50,420 nt of DNA from Prochlorococcus sp. HOT208_60m_813G15 (GTDB taxonomy: Bacteria > Cyanobacteriota > Cyanobacteriia > PCC-6307 > Cyanobiaceae). Of the stretch, positions 8,388 to 18,867 are shown piece after piece (the first letter of the stretch is position 1; each line of letters opens with the position of its first letter). Under the pieces are notes generated by a model that did no database searches, had not been told where the DNA came from, and saw only the letters and a program-made list of their open reading frames with translations. Position numbers and translations under genes: made by a program. The stretch spans positions 130 through 50,549 of the forward strand of contig MWOS01000113.1 in NCBI GenBank assembly GCA_002026165.1, in the 5' to 3' direction.

Positions 8388-9260
8388 GTGGACATACCCA
8401 AAATCCAATGGTACCCAGGCCATATCGCAAAAGCAGAAAAGAAATTATCTGAAGTTATCAATAAAGTAGATTTAGTTATAGAAGTGAGAGATGCACGAAT
8501 TCCTTTGTCAACAGGACATCCACACTTAAATAAATGGATAAATAATAAAAAACATATTCTTGTCATTAACAGATCAGATATGATCTCCCCGAATACAATC
8601 AATAGTTGGAATAAATGGTTTAATTCTAAAGATCAATATCCTCTTTGGTGTGATGCTAAAAGAGGAATAGGGATTAAAGAAATTTGTAAGTCAGCCAAAG
8701 ATTCTAGGTCGTCAATCGACGAAAGAAGACTCTCTAGAGGAATGCGAATTAGGCCAATTAGAGCCCTTACACTTGGTTTTCCAAACGTAGGAAAGTCGGC
8801 ATTAATTAATAGAATCGCAAAAAAAAGAGTTGTAGATAGCGCTAGGAAAGCAGGCGTGACTCGTAATTTAAGATGGATAAAATTAGAAAGTGGTATAGAT
8901 CTGCTAGATGCTCCTGGTGTTATACCTCCAAATTTAGAAGATCAAAAATCAGCACTTAATCTTGCACTGTGTGACGATATTGGAGAAGCTGCTTATGAAA
9001 TAGAGAGTGTCGCAATTGGATTTATCAAAATTATATCCACTCTCAACAAAGATAAGAATGCGAATATCTCAGTTAAACAAATATCTAATAGATATGGAGT
9101 TGATATTACTAAAGGCTTTAAGAGTCCTTCTGCTTGGATCGACGAAGCAGCTTTTAAACATACCTCTGGCGATAAAAGGAGAATGTCTCATAAGTTATTG
9201 GAAGATTATAGAAATCAAATGCTGGGTAAAATTGCTTTAGAAGTCCCACTATGGAATTAA
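8388..9260 (+). CDS. rbgA: Ribosome biogenesis GTPase, RbgA/YlqF family
   Basis: A circularly permuted GTPase that helps late assembly of the 50S subunit. The permutation is visible: the G4 motif NRSD (61-64) comes before the P-loop GFPNVGKSA (130-138) and the G3 motif DAPG (174-177). The N-terminal IQWYPGHIAKAEK segment is a hallmark of the YlqF/RbgA group. The start is GTG at 8388; the family's N-terminal pattern begins almost at once, so this start fits. The 290-residue product overlaps the start of rluD by 10 bases, linking it to another ribosome-maturation enzyme. Confidence 0.92.
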   Translation: MDIPKIQWYPGHIAKAEKKLSEVINKVDLVIEVRDARIPLSTGHPHLNKWINNKKHILVINRSDMISPNTINSWNKWFNSKDQYPLWCDAKRGIGIKEICKSAKDSRSSIDERRLSRGMRIRPIRALTLGFPNVGKSALINRIAKKRVVDSARKAGVTRNLRWIKLESGIDLLDAPGVIPPNLEDQKSALNLALCDDIGEAAYEIESVAIGFIKIISTLNKDKNANISVKQISNRYGVDITKGFKSPSAWIDEAAFKHTSGDKRRMSHKLLEDYRNQMLGKIALEVPLWN

Positions 9261-10210
9261 ATAATCAAAATTCTTTCGGCATTGGAGAAGGTGAGCTTAT
9301 AGAAATTATTTATGAGCTACCTCTTCCTATGAGGCTAGACAGATGGTTGGTAAGTAAAAGGCCAGAACAAAGTAGAGCAAGAATTCAACATTTTATAAAT
9401 TCAGGTTTAGTACTTGTAAACTATAAGACTGCGAAAGCAAAGACCCCATTAAAAAATGGCGATAATATTCAAATATGGATGCCTCCTCCAGAACCTCTTA
9501 TTTATTTGAAACCTGAAAAAATGGATTTAAATATCCTTTTTGAAGACGAGCACATCATAGTAATTAATAAACAATCAGGACTAATTGTTCATCCAGCCCC
9601 TGGACACAAATCTGGAACTTTAGTGAATGGATTACTTTTTCACTGTAAAGATCTACCTGGAATTAATGGGAAACTAAGACCTGGGATTGTTCACAGATTA
9701 GATAAAGATACCTCCGGATGTATGGTTGTTGCAAAAAGCCAAGAGGCATTAGTAAATCTCCAGAAACAAATTAAAGAAAAAATAGCATCACGCGAATATA
9801 TTGCAGTAATTCATGGAGCACCGAATTCTGAAGAAGGCCAAATAGTGGGAAACATTGGCAGAGATAAATTAAATAGATTGAAATATAAAGTAGTTGAAGA
9901 AACTTCAGGAAGGTATGCCTGTACCTATTGGAAATTAGAAGAAAGATTTGGCAATTACTCATTAATGAGTTTCAAACTAGATACGGGGCGAACGCATCAA
10001 ATAAGAGTACATTGCGCTCACATTAATCATCCAATTGTGGGTGATCCGTTATATGGAAGATGTAAAAAACTACCATGTAAATTAGATGGCCAAGCTTTAC
10101 ACGCCATTAAGCTTGGACTTATACATCCAATAAATGGTAAAGAAATGATATTTGAATCAGAATTACCATTAGATTTTCAAAAATTACTAAGTGTTCTTAA
10201 AATTAAATAA
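9251..10210 (+). CDS. rluD: 23S rRNA pseudouridine synthase, RluD/RluA family
   Basis: Converts specific uridines of large-subunit rRNA to pseudouridine. The 319-residue product begins with an S4-like RNA-binding domain (about 25-80: MRLDRWLVSKRPEQSRARIQ) followed by the catalytic domain with HRLDKDTSG (148-156, catalytic Asp151) and the GRTHQIRVH signature near residue 245. The S4 domain and motif pattern fit RluD (helix 69 pseudouridines) best, though paralogues such as RluC share them. It overlaps the preceding GTPase gene by 10 bases and the convergent ABC gene by 8 bases. Confidence 0.9.
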   Translation: MELNNQNSFGIGEGELIEIIYELPLPMRLDRWLVSKRPEQSRARIQHFINSGLVLVNYKTAKAKTPLKNGDNIQIWMPPPEPLIYLKPEKMDLNILFEDEHIIVINKQSGLIVHPAPGHKSGTLVNGLLFHCKDLPGINGKLRPGIVHRLDKDTSGCMVVAKSQEALVNLQKQIKEKIASREYIAVIHGAPNSEEGQIVGNIGRDKLNRLKYKVVEETSGRYACTYWKLEERFGNYSLMSFKLDTGRTHQIRVHCAHINHPIVGDPLYGRCKKLPCKLDGQALHAIKLGLIHPINGKEMIFESELPLDFQKLLSVLKIK

Positions 10211-11801
10211 GATTCAAAGAGGAATTTAGAAGCGATTTTGTATACGTGTTTTGAGTTTTAGTGAATATTGTGGAACTTTCTCCTTCATCAACTATCTTTC
10301 CGTGATTCATAACTAGCAACCTATCACAAAATCTTTTAGCAATGCCCAAATCATGAGTAATAAAGATAATCGTTAAATTCATTTTTTCTTGCAAGACTCT
10401 AAGTAATTCAAGAATCTCTATTTTTACTGAAGCATCCAACATATTAACGCTCTCATCACAAATCAAAATTTTTGGTTTCAACAATAGCGCTCTGGCTAAT
10501 GAAATTCTTTGCAATTGACCACCAGATAATTGGCTAGGATAAGAATTAAAAAAATCATTATTTAAGGGAAGATTCAAATTTCTAAACATTAATTTTATTT
10601 CTTTTTCGATTTTTCTTTTATCTGAAATTTTTTGAATAAAAAATATATCTTCCAAAATACTTTTAATTGTCATTTTCGGGTTCAAACTTGAAAAAGGATC
10701 TTGAAAAATAATTTGCACTTTATTGTTCTTTTCAAAAGATTTATTTTTTTTCGATGCATGATTTTTATCATAAATTTTGATTTCACCGCCTCTTACTTTA
10801 AGAAGTCCAATTAAAGCCCTACATAATGTACTTTTACCACTCCCTGAAGAACCAACTATTCCAAGAGTCTCATTCTCATATAACTTGAAACTAACTTCAT
10901 TTAAAGCCTTATTCCATTTATTAATGAAAATTGAAGAATTTAATTTATACCAATGTCTTAGGTTATTTACCTCTAGAACGACCTGATCTCGAGCATTATT
11001 TTTAGTATTTGGTTCTAATACTATTTTTGAAGCATTTACTAACTTTTTCCCGATATCTGATTTTGGTGATTGAAAAATATCTAATATGTTCCCTTTTTCA
11101 ACAATCGATCCCTTTTCAATTATTGCAACTTTTTTACACCACTTTGCTGCAAGATTAATATCATGACTAATTAAAATTAAAGTTGTATCAAATTCATTAC
11201 ATAGATGAATTATTTCTTGCATAATTTCAAAACTTGTTTTGGTATCTAAGCTTGTTGTAGGTTCATCAGCTATTAATAATTTAGGTTTCAAAGCAAGTGC
11301 CATTGCTATAGAAACTCTCTGTCTCATTCCGCCGCTAAATTGATGTGGGAAAGAATCAAGTCTACTTTCTTCAATTCCGACTTTTTGAAAAACTTCTCTT
11401 ACTAATTTTTTAATAGCTAAAGATGATTTAGTTTGATCATGTGTTTTAAATAATTCATATAAATGATCCCCAACTCTCATTAGCGGATTAAGTTTTTTTA
11501 TAGAGTCTTGATAAATAAATCCAAAATTCTTTCTTCTAAATAATTGTGCATCTTTGTTGTTTATTTTCCTAGGATCTACATTAGAAATCGATAGAAACCC
11601 TTTAGAAGTGGCCTTTGCAGGCAATATATTTACTAATGTTTTTGCAAAAGTGGTCTTTCCGCATCCAGAAGGTCCTATTATGGCCAAATGGTCTCCACTA
11701 TCTATTTCCAAATTAAAATTTTTGATAATAGGTTGCTGTTTTAGACCATATTTAACAGTAAGATTTTTAACTACAATAATATTTTCTTTATTTTTTTCCA
11801 T
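10203..11801 (-). CDS. ABC transporter with two fused ATPase domains (peptide/nickel type)
   Basis: The 532-residue protein has two complete ABC ATPase domains. The first has a Walker A at 43-51 (GPSGCGKTT), signature FSGGMRQR and Walker B LLIADEPT. The second has Walker A GSSGSGKST near 325, signature LSGGQLQR and Walker B ILICDES. The arrangement is like fused DppD/DppF or GsiA-type proteins that energise oligopeptide import. No permease or binding-protein gene is nearby, so the substrate cannot be inferred here. The gene is convergent with rluD (8-base overlap) and divergent from relA/spoT, 54 bases away. Confidence 0.87.
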   Translation of the reverse strand: MEKNKENIIVVKNLTVKYGLKQQPIIKNFNLEIDSGDHLAIIGPSGCGKTTFAKTLVNILPAKATSKGFLSISNVDPRKINNKDAQLFRRKNFGFIYQDSIKKLNPLMRVGDHLYELFKTHDQTKSSLAIKKLVREVFQKVGIEESRLDSFPHQFSGGMRQRVSIAMALALKPKLLIADEPTTSLDTKTSFEIMQEIIHLCNEFDTTLILISHDINLAAKWCKKVAIIEKGSIVEKGNILDIFQSPKSDIGKKLVNASKIVLEPNTKNNARDQVVLEVNNLRHWYKLNSSIFINKWNKALNEVSFKLYENETLGIVGSSGSGKSTLCRALIGLLKVRGGEIKIYDKNHASKKNKSFEKNNKVQIIFQDPFSSLNPKMTIKSILEDIFFIQKISDKRKIEKEIKLMFRNLNLPLNNDFFNSYPSQLSGGQLQRISLARALLLKPKILICDESVNMLDASVKIEILELLRVLQEKMNLTIIFITHDLGIAKRFCDRLLVMNHGKIVDEGESSTIFTKTQNTYTKSLLNSSLNLI

Positions 11802-11855
11802 GATTTATAGCAAATTTTTCTAGACATAAATAAAATACATCTAAAGCAATATAAA

Positions 11856-14165
11856 ATGTCCGAGGCAGCTGCAAATTCAAAAGAAAAAAACGAAATTGAA
11901 GTTTCCAAAACTATTTTGCCTGAAAATAAAAAATATGAAAGTGAATCTTTGAATTATCAAATAAACATTCCCGATTGGCTTCTTAAAGATATTCATAATT
12001 TTGAAAAATCAAATAAAGAAAATGATGAGAATCAAAACCTTATTGTAAAGGCTTTTAAACTTGCTTATAAAGCTCATGATGGACAATTCCGTGCGAGCGG
12101 CGAGCCATACATTATCCACCCGGTTGCTGTTGCAAATCTCCTTAAAGAAATAGGTGCTAGTTCATCTGTTATTGCTGCAGGCCTTTTACATGATGTAGTT
12201 GAAGATACTGGCATTGATTTATCTGAAATAGAAACAAATTTTGGATTAGAAGTAAAAATACTTGTAGAGGGTGTAACAAAATTAGGCGGCATTCACTTCA
12301 ACAACAGGACTGAAGCACAAGCTGAAAATCTTAGGAAAATGTTTTTGGCTATGGCCAGCGATATCAGAGTTGTCTTAGTTAAACTTGCAGATCGACTTCA
12401 TAACATGAGAACAATTGAATGGCTAAATGACGAGAAAAAACTAAGAATAGCGAGAGAAACAAGAGAGATTTATGCACCATTAGCTAATCGACTAGGAATA
12501 AACAGATTTAAATGGGAATTAGAAGATTTAGCTTTTAAATTCCTAGAGCCTAAAGAATATCTAGATCTTAAAGATCAAATCGCCGTTAAAAGAAGTGATA
12601 GAGAAAAAAGATTAAAAGTAACTTTGAATCTTATGAAGGAAAACTTGATTTCAGCTGGTTTGAAAAATTTTGAAATAACAGGAAGGCCAAAACATCTTTA
12701 TGGCATCTGGAGCAAAATGGAAAGACAACAAAAGCATTTTCACGAGATTTATGATGTTGCTGCCCTAAGAATTATCGTGGACAATTCAGATAGTTGTTAT
12801 AGAGCTTTAGCAGTTGTTCATGATACTTTCAAACCAATTCCAGGTAGATTTAAAGACTATATAGGATTACCAAAACCCAATGGATATCAGTCCTTACACA
12901 CTTCTGTGATTGGAAGACATCGACCTATTGAAGTTCAAATTAGAACTATTTCGATGCATCAAATTGCTGAATATGGTATTGCCGCTCATTGGCAATATAA
13001 AGAGGGTGGTTCTCCTGCTAAAAGTAATGCCGAGAGATTTAATTGGCTAAGACAATTAGTAGAATGGCAACAAGAAGGTAATGAAAGGGATCATAATGAT
13101 TATTTAGCTTCAATTAAAGAAGATTTATTTGATGAAGAAGTATTTGTAATCACTCCAAAAGGAGATGTTGTTGGTTTAAGGAAAGGATCTACCGCGATAG
13201 ATTTCGCCTACAGAATCCATTCTGAAGTTGGAAATCACTGTAATGGAATAAGAATTAATGAAAAGCTTTCTCCATTATCTACAGCACTTCAAAATGGTGA
13301 CTTCATAGAAATTTTGACAAGTAATAATGCTACTCCAAGCTTGGATTGGCTGAACTTTGTAGTTACGCCAACTGCTAAAAATAGAATTCGCCAATGGTAT
13401 AAGAAAAGCCATCGTGATGAAACGATTAAAAGAGGTAGAGATTTACTTGAAAAAGAAGTAGGTAGAAACGGTTTTGAAGCATTACTTTCTAGTGAAGCCA
13501 TGAAAAAAGTTGCAAATCGATGCAATTTAAAAACTACTGAAGACCTTCTTGCATCTCTTGGTTTTGGTGGTTTAACTTTGCATCAAGTATTAAACAGACT
13601 AAGAGAAGAAATAAAATTACAGACAGAAGATGTAAAAAATGATTCTGACTCTGAAATAGCAAAATCTCTTAAAAGTAATAATAATTTATCCACTAATCAA
13701 TCTAATACAGCAGCTAAATCACCAATTTCCGGGATAGAAGGTCTTGATTACAGAATAGGTAAATGCTGTTCCCCACTCCCAGGCGAGGATATTATCGGAA
13801 CTGTGTCGCTCGGCAACCATGGGATAACTATACATAGGGAAGATTGTGAAAATGTAATACCAATTCCAATAGAGAGAAGATTACCTGTCGGTTGGAATCA
13901 AGATAATAAAACTGGCGATAATAAGTTTCCAATTCAGCTACGAATAGAAGTAATTGATCGAGTTGGAGTTCTTAAAGATATTCTTATGCGGTTATCTGAT
14001 AAAGGTATAAACGTTAGTGATGCCAATGTTAAAACTGCTTATGGTAAACCAGCTATTATAAATCTTTGTGTAGGTCTTGAAAGTTATAATCAACTTCACA
14101 AAACAATTGAACAAATTAAATCAATGGCAGATGTTTTAGATATTGCCAGAGTTGGACAAAGTTAA
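11856..14165 (+). CDS. spoT: Bifunctional (p)ppGpp synthetase/hydrolase (Rel/SpoT)
   Basis: Makes and degrades the stringent-response alarmone (p)ppGpp. The 769-residue protein shows the long-RSH domain order. An HD hydrolase domain has His88 and the LHDVVEDT motif with His112 and Asp113, which indicates active hydrolysis. The synthetase domain has GRPKHLYGIWSKM, YDVAALRIIV and GYQSLHTSV. A TGS domain (VFVITPKGDVVGLRKGST) follows, then a regulatory C-terminus with a CCSPLPGEDIIG motif and an ACT domain. With both active-site sets present it is a Rel-type bifunctional enzyme. It is followed by a convergent DUF2062 gene 18 bases away. Confidence 0.96.
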   Translation: MSEAAANSKEKNEIEVSKTILPENKKYESESLNYQINIPDWLLKDIHNFEKSNKENDENQNLIVKAFKLAYKAHDGQFRASGEPYIIHPVAVANLLKEIGASSSVIAAGLLHDVVEDTGIDLSEIETNFGLEVKILVEGVTKLGGIHFNNRTEAQAENLRKMFLAMASDIRVVLVKLADRLHNMRTIEWLNDEKKLRIARETREIYAPLANRLGINRFKWELEDLAFKFLEPKEYLDLKDQIAVKRSDREKRLKVTLNLMKENLISAGLKNFEITGRPKHLYGIWSKMERQQKHFHEIYDVAALRIIVDNSDSCYRALAVVHDTFKPIPGRFKDYIGLPKPNGYQSLHTSVIGRHRPIEVQIRTISMHQIAEYGIAAHWQYKEGGSPAKSNAERFNWLRQLVEWQQEGNERDHNDYLASIKEDLFDEEVFVITPKGDVVGLRKGSTAIDFAYRIHSEVGNHCNGIRINEKLSPLSTALQNGDFIEILTSNNATPSLDWLNFVVTPTAKNRIRQWYKKSHRDETIKRGRDLLEKEVGRNGFEALLSSEAMKKVANRCNLKTTEDLLASLGFGGLTLHQVLNRLREEIKLQTEDVKNDSDSEIAKSLKSNNNLSTNQSNTAAKSPISGIEGLDYRIGKCCSPLPGEDIIGTVSLGNHGITIHREDCENVIPIPIERRLPVGWNQDNKTGDNKFPIQLRIEVIDRVGVLKDILMRLSDKGINVSDANVKTAYGKPAIINLCVGLESYNQLHKTIEQIKSMADVLDIARVGQS

Positions 14166-14183
14166 TTTTAAAATCAGATCAAT

Positions 14184-14627
14184 CTATCTTTTACTTTTTA
14201 TCTTGTAGACAAAGAAAACAATACTGCCGCAAATCAAAGCTAATAAAATACCTACACAAGATGAACCTAAGAGTAATTTTAAGGAAAAAATTCTACCTTG
14301 TTTCCATAAGTCATCAATAACTAAACTTTTTTCAAGAATTTTATTAGAAGGATTATTTAAAAAAATCGAACCAACTTTATAGTTAAAATAATAAAGTGGA
14401 ATATAAGTAAAAGGGTTGCTGATCCAGGTACCAATTGCAGCTAGAACAATATTTCCCTTAGCTATTTTCGCAAAAAATACTCCCATTAAAGTCTGAAAAC
14501 CAAAAAATGGAAAGCAACCACTAAATACCCCTATAGCTAAACCTTTAGCATTAAAGAAAGGACTTCCATTCTGACTCCTAAATAATGATAGAATTTTCTT
14601 ATATGTAATATCTCTTTTAAATCTCAT
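14184..14627 (-). CDS. DUF2062 membrane protein
   Basis: The 147-residue protein has the DUF2062 signature: a glycine/phenylalanine-rich first membrane segment (GVFSGCFPFFGFQTLMGV), then GTWISNPFTYIPLYYFNYKVG, and a last hydrophobic helix near the C-terminus (about 120-142). The function of this family is unknown; members are small inner-membrane proteins. It lies between relA/spoT (convergent) and mnmE (divergent, 66 bases away). Confidence 0.85.
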   Translation of the reverse strand: MRFKRDITYKKILSLFRSQNGSPFFNAKGLAIGVFSGCFPFFGFQTLMGVFFAKIAKGNIVLAAIGTWISNPFTYIPLYYFNYKVGSIFLNNPSNKILEKSLVIDDLWKQGRIFSLKLLLGSSCVGILLALICGSIVFFVYKIKSKR

Positions 14628-14693
14628 TCAGAAAGAAAATTTCAAAATTAAATTCTTGATAATCTTACTTAATTATCCATAACAAAGCGAGAG

Positions 14694-16076
14694 ATGGATT
14701 CGATAGTTACTACAGAAGATACGATAGCCGCAATTGCTTCAGCTATAAGTATTGGGAAGGGAGGAGTTGCGATAATAAGAGTATCAGGGAAAGACGCAAT
14801 AAATTCTTGCAAAAAGATTGTTCAAACTAAATCTAAATATGCATGGGAATCACATAGAGTTTTTCGTGGTTTTATCCAGGAAAATAAACAAAATAAATTT
14901 ATAGATGAGGTTTTAATTTTAGTGATGAAATCCCCAAATAGCTTCACAGGAGAGGATGTAGTTGAACTTCATTGCCATGGCGGAATTATCATAGTAAATA
15001 AAGTTTTAAAGATATTATTATCTAGTAATTCTAGAGTTAGACTTGCAAACCCAGGAGAATTTAGTCAAAGAGCTTTTCTTAATGGGAAAATAGACCTTAC
15101 TCAAGCCGAGTCGATTAATCAATTAATTAATGCAAGCAATACCAGATCAGCAGAGTTAGCCTTTAGCGGGGTTCAAGGAGAAATCAAGAAAAAAATTGAT
15201 GATATTAAAAATGACCTTATAAATCAACTTTGCGAAATAGAAGCGAGAGTTGATTTTGAAGAAGACTTCACAGATTTTGATTACACCAAATATCTAAAAA
15301 ACATTAAAAAAGTAAAAGAAAAAATAGAATTACTAATAGAAAATGCAAAAAGAAATTCATATATTCACAATGGAATATCCATTGCGCTTATAGGTAAAAC
15401 AAATGTTGGCAAAAGCTCTTTATTAAATTTGCTTGCAAAAAAAGAGAAAGCAATCGTAACTAATATTCCTGGAACAACTAGAGATGTTATTGAAGTTAAT
15501 TTAACTATTAATGATATTCCAATGAAAATAATTGATACTGCTGGCATAAGAGAAACTCATGAACAAATTGAAAGTATTGGAATTAAAAAAAGTTTTGGGA
15601 AAATAAAAGAATCAGATTTTATAATTTATATTTATAGTCTTGAAGAAGGATTTAATGAAGAAGACAAAAAAATAATACAAAAAATTCCCAAAGAAAAATT
15701 AATTACTATTTTGGGCAATAAAAAAGATTTAATTGATTGCAAAAATATTAATTCAAATGAGTTAAAAAACACAATTCTTATGAGTATTAAGAATAATGAT
15801 GGTGAAAGATTATTAATAGACACAATTATAAAAAAATGCGGATTAAAACAAGTAGAAAATATCAATATATTTTTAAACGAAAGACATCTAACAAATTTGT
15901 CTGCTTGTTTATCTAATTTAAATGATACTGATGAAATAATTGAAAATAAATTGCCATTTGATTTGTTATCAATTGAGCTGAGAGATGGAATTCAAAACTT
16001 ATCTAAAATAACTGGTCAAGAATTAACAGAGGAACTTCTAGATAATATTTTTTCTAAGTTTTGTATTGGTAAATAA
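14694..16076 (+). CDS. mnmE: tRNA modification GTPase MnmE (TrmE)
   Basis: With MnmG it modifies the wobble uridine of certain tRNAs using a folate one-carbon unit. The 460-residue protein has an N-terminal tetrahydrofolate-binding domain ([23 protein letters not shown] from about residue 10), a helical domain, an inserted G domain with P-loop GKTNVGKSS (234-242) and the NKKD G4 motif. It ends in the conserved FCIGK (456-460), whose Cys457 is the family's catalytic cysteine. The complete C-terminus shows that the gene is intact. nadC follows after 82 bases on the same strand. Confidence 0.97.
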   Translation: MDSIVTTEDTIAAIASAISIGKGGVAIIRVSGKDAINSCKKIVQTKSKYAWESHRVFRGFIQENKQNKFIDEVLILVMKSPNSFTGEDVVELHCHGGIIIVNKVLKILLSSNSRVRLANPGEFSQRAFLNGKIDLTQAESINQLINASNTRSAELAFSGVQGEIKKKIDDIKNDLINQLCEIEARVDFEEDFTDFDYTKYLKNIKKVKEKIELLIENAKRNSYIHNGISIALIGKTNVGKSSLLNLLAKKEKAIVTNIPGTTRDVIEVNLTINDIPMKIIDTAGIRETHEQIESIGIKKSFGKIKESDFIIYIYSLEEGFNEEDKKIIQKIPKEKLITILGNKKDLIDCKNINSNELKNTILMSIKNNDGERLLIDTIIKKCGLKQVENINIFLNERHLTNLSACLSNLNDTDEIIENKLPFDLLSIELRDGIQNLSKITGQELTEELLDNIFSKFCIGK

Positions 16077-16158
16077 ATTTGAGTTAAATTACATAGTGAT
16101 ATATAGTTGATTCTCTAACTTCAGTTTAATTTTTATTAATTAATTATTTCTTAGTTTA

Positions 16159-17025
16159 GTGGATTTAAATACTCCAATAATAAGTAAAATCATTGATAAT
16201 TGGATCGATGAAGATATAGGTAGGGGAGATCTTACAAGTTCCTCTATTACAGAGGAGAATGGTAATGCATATTGGATTGCAAAAGAAGAGGGTATATTCT
16301 GCGGGGTTGAAATTATAAAAGAAATTTTTAGAAAAATTGATTTAAAAATCAGTCCAAAATTTAATATCTCTGATGGAGATCAATTTGTTAAAGATCAAAA
16401 ACTCTTAGAAATATATGGGCCTTCAAAAAGTTTGCTAGCTAGTGAAAGAATAAGCTTAAATATAGCAATGCATTTATCAGGAATATCAACATACACAAAG
16501 AATCTTGTAAATAAGTTAGAAGGTACAAATATAAAATTAGCAGATACTAGGAAAACGACTCCTGGCTTAAGAATATTTGAAAAATATGCATTCAAATGCG
16601 GAGGTGGAGTCAATCATAGAATGGGATTATACGATGCAGCTATGATAAAAGAAAATCACATTGCATGGACAGATAATCTTAATAATGCAGTAAAAAAAAT
16701 TCGACTAAATTCGCCCTTTACAACTCATATCATAATTGAAGCTGAGAATATCGAACAGGCAAAAGAAGCAGTATTAGCAGGAGCAAATAGTGTCTTATTG
16801 GATGAACTTAGCCCTGAAATAATCAAAAAAAACGTTCAAGAATTAAGAGATTTATCAATGAATAGCTTAAAAAAAGAAGTAAATAAAAATTTGATAATAG
16901 AAGTTTCTGGAATTAACCCTGAAGAAATTAGTAAATATCTAATAAAAGGTATTGATTTGATTTCAACAAGTTCTTCAATCACCAAAAGTAATTGGATTGA
17001 TTTGAGTATGCGTTATATTAATTAA
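16159..17025 (+). CDS. nadC: Nicotinate-nucleotide pyrophosphorylase (quinolinate phosphoribosyltransferase)
   Basis: Converts quinolinate and PRPP to nicotinate mononucleotide in NAD synthesis. The 288-residue protein matches the family length and carries NadC motifs: EDIGRGDLTS near the N-terminus, ERISLNIAMHLSGIST, LADTRKTTPGLR, KCGGGVNHRMGLYDAAMIKENH (split here as two neighbouring motifs) and the C-terminal EVSGI strand. Translation starts at GTG 16159; the next residues align at once with the family N-terminus, which favours this codon over a downstream ATG. Confidence 0.95.
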   Translation: MDLNTPIISKIIDNWIDEDIGRGDLTSSSITEENGNAYWIAKEEGIFCGVEIIKEIFRKIDLKISPKFNISDGDQFVKDQKLLEIYGPSKSLLASERISLNIAMHLSGISTYTKNLVNKLEGTNIKLADTRKTTPGLRIFEKYAFKCGGGVNHRMGLYDAAMIKENHIAWTDNLNNAVKKIRLNSPFTTHIIIEAENIEQAKEAVLAGANSVLLDELSPEIIKKNVQELRDLSMNSLKKEVNKNLIIEVSGINPEEISKYLIKGIDLISTSSSITKSNWIDLSMRYIN

Positions 17026-17052
17026 TTATATAGATAAATAATTTAATAATTA

Positions 17053-18867
17053 ATGCTAATCATTTTTAAAGAATTAACAAAACAATTTGAACAATCTCTT
17101 TTAGATAGTCTTGAAAAAAATGATAAAAAAGGAGAATTCGAAATTCTTCGAAAAAATTTAATTACACAATCATCAAAAGAAGAATTTGGTGATTATCAAT
17201 GTAATGTTTGTTTAAGTTTATCTAAAATATATAAAAAGAACCCAAGAGATATTTCTAATGATTTTATTAACCTTTTAAATAAAAATAAAAGCATATCAAA
17301 ATTATGTAAGAGTCTAGAAATAGCTGGACCTGGATTTATAAATATAAAATTAAAAGATGAGGTTCTAATAAATGAAATTAAGTCAAATATTCAATGCGAT
17401 AGGGCTGGCATACCTCTAATTAGAAAAGATTTAGATAGTGGTTTGTCCAATAAAGTTATTGTAGATTTTTCTAGCCCTAATATTGCTAAAGAAATGCATG
17501 TAGGGCATTTAAGATCAACAATAATAGGTGACTCAATATCTAGAATTTTCGAGTTAAGAGGTTATGAAGTATTAAGACTCAATCATGTTGGTGATTGGGG
17601 AACACAATTTGGCATGCTTATTACTCAGCTCAAAGATTTATATTCAAGTGATCTAGAGGAAATAGGAAAGATCAAAATAAGTGATTTAGTTGAATTTTAT
17701 AAAGAATCAAAAAAAAGATTTGATAATGAATCTGAATTCCAAAAAAGATCTAGAGAGGAAGTAGTTAAGTTACAAAGTGGAGATATTAAATCGATTAAAG
17801 CTTGGAAATTATTATGTGATCAATCAAGGAATGAATTTGATGAAATCTATAAAAATTTAAAAATAAAAATAGAAGAAAGAGGTGAATCTTTTTATAATCC
17901 CTTCTTAAAATCAGTTATTGATGATTTGAATTTAGAAAAAATATTAGTAGAAGATCAAGGAGCAAAATGTGTATTTTTAGATGGGATGACTAATAAAGAA
18001 GGAAAACCTTTACCGCTAATTATTCAAAAAAAAGATGGGGGTTTTAATTATGCCACTACAGATCTTGCTGCTATAAGATACAGATTCAATAAACCTCCTA
18101 ATGGCGATGATGCTTCGAGAATTATTTATGTAACTGATCATGGACAAGCAAATCATTTTGCTGGAGTTTTTCAAGTTGCAAAAAAAGCAAAATGGATCCC
18201 AGACAATTGCCAAGTAGACCATGTCCCTTTTGGTTTAGTTCAAGGAATTGATGGCAAAAAACTAAAGACAAGGGAAGGTGAAACAATACGTTTAAAAGAT
18301 TTATTAAAAGAAGCAGTTAGAAGAGCAAAAGAAGATTTATTGAAAAGATTAGAAGATGAAAATCGTTATGAGACAGAAGATTTTATTGCAAATACTTCAA
18401 GAATAATTGGATTAGGGGCTGTTAAGTATGCAGATTTGAGCCAAAATAGGACTACAAATTATCAATTTAGTTTTGATAAAATGCTGTCCCTAAATGGTAA
18501 TACGGCTCCTTATTTGTTGTATACACTTGTAAGAATTGCAGGAATTAAAAGAAAAAATGATTTTGTTTATGACTCTAAAGATTTTCAATTTACAAATTAT
18601 GAACATAAATCTGAATGGAAACTTATCAGAAAATTACTTAAGTTCGATGAAGTCATAATATCTATTGAAAAAGACTTAATGCCAAATAGATTATGCAATT
18701 ATCTGTTTGAGCTATGTCAGACTTTTAATAGATTCTATGATCAAGTTCCAATACTAAAAGAAGAAAAATATAAAAAAATTTCTAGACTGAATTTATGTGA
18801 TCTAACTGCAAAAACACTAAAATTAAGTTTAGAACTTTTAGGAATTGAAACTTTAGAAAGAATGTAA
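17053..18867 (+). CDS. argS: Arginyl-tRNA synthetase
   Basis: Charges tRNA-Arg with arginine. The 604-residue protein has an N-terminal additional domain that recognises the tRNA D-loop (about 1-115), the class I HIGH-type motif HVGH (149-152) after SSPNIAKEM, the GDWGTQFG signature, and a C-terminal anticodon-binding helical domain containing ARG-type NTAPYLLYT. It ends with an [10 protein letters not shown] tail typical of the family. Its TAA stop shares one base with the ATG of hisC, so the two are translationally coupled. Confidence 0.96.
   Translation: MLIIFKELTKQFEQSLLDSLEKNDKKGEFEILRKNLITQSSKEEFGDYQCNVCLSLSKIYKKNPRDISNDFINLLNKNKSISKLCKSLEIAGPGFINIKLKDEVLINEIKSNIQCDRAGIPLIRKDLDSGLSNKVIVDFSSPNIAKEMHVGHLRSTIIGDSISRIFELRGYEVLRLNHVGDWGTQFGMLITQLKDLYSSDLEEIGKIKISDLVEFYKESKKRFDNESEFQKRSREEVVKLQSGDIKSIKAWKLLCDQSRNEFDEIYKNLKIKIEERGESFYNPFLKSVIDDLNLEKILVEDQGAKCVFLDGMTNKEGKPLPLIIQKKDGGFNYATTDLAAIRYRFNKPPNGDDASRIIYVTDHGQANHFAGVFQVAKKAKWIPDNCQVDHVPFGLVQGIDGKKLKTREGETIRLKDLLKEAVRRAKEDLLKRLEDENRYETEDFIANTSRIIGLGAVKYADLSQNRTTNYQFSFDKMLSLNGNTAPYLLYTLVRIAGIKRKNDFVYDSKDFQFTNYEHKSEWKLIRKLLKFDEVIISIEKDLMPNRLCNYLFELCQTFNRFYDQVPILKEEKYKKISRLNLCDLTAKTLKLSLELLGIETLERM

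Noticed and set aside
8276-8602. Minus-strand open frame of 108 codons over the start of the GTPase gene
   Set aside because: Overlaps the start of the better-supported rbgA-like gene and has no family resemblance; probably chance in AT-rich DNA.
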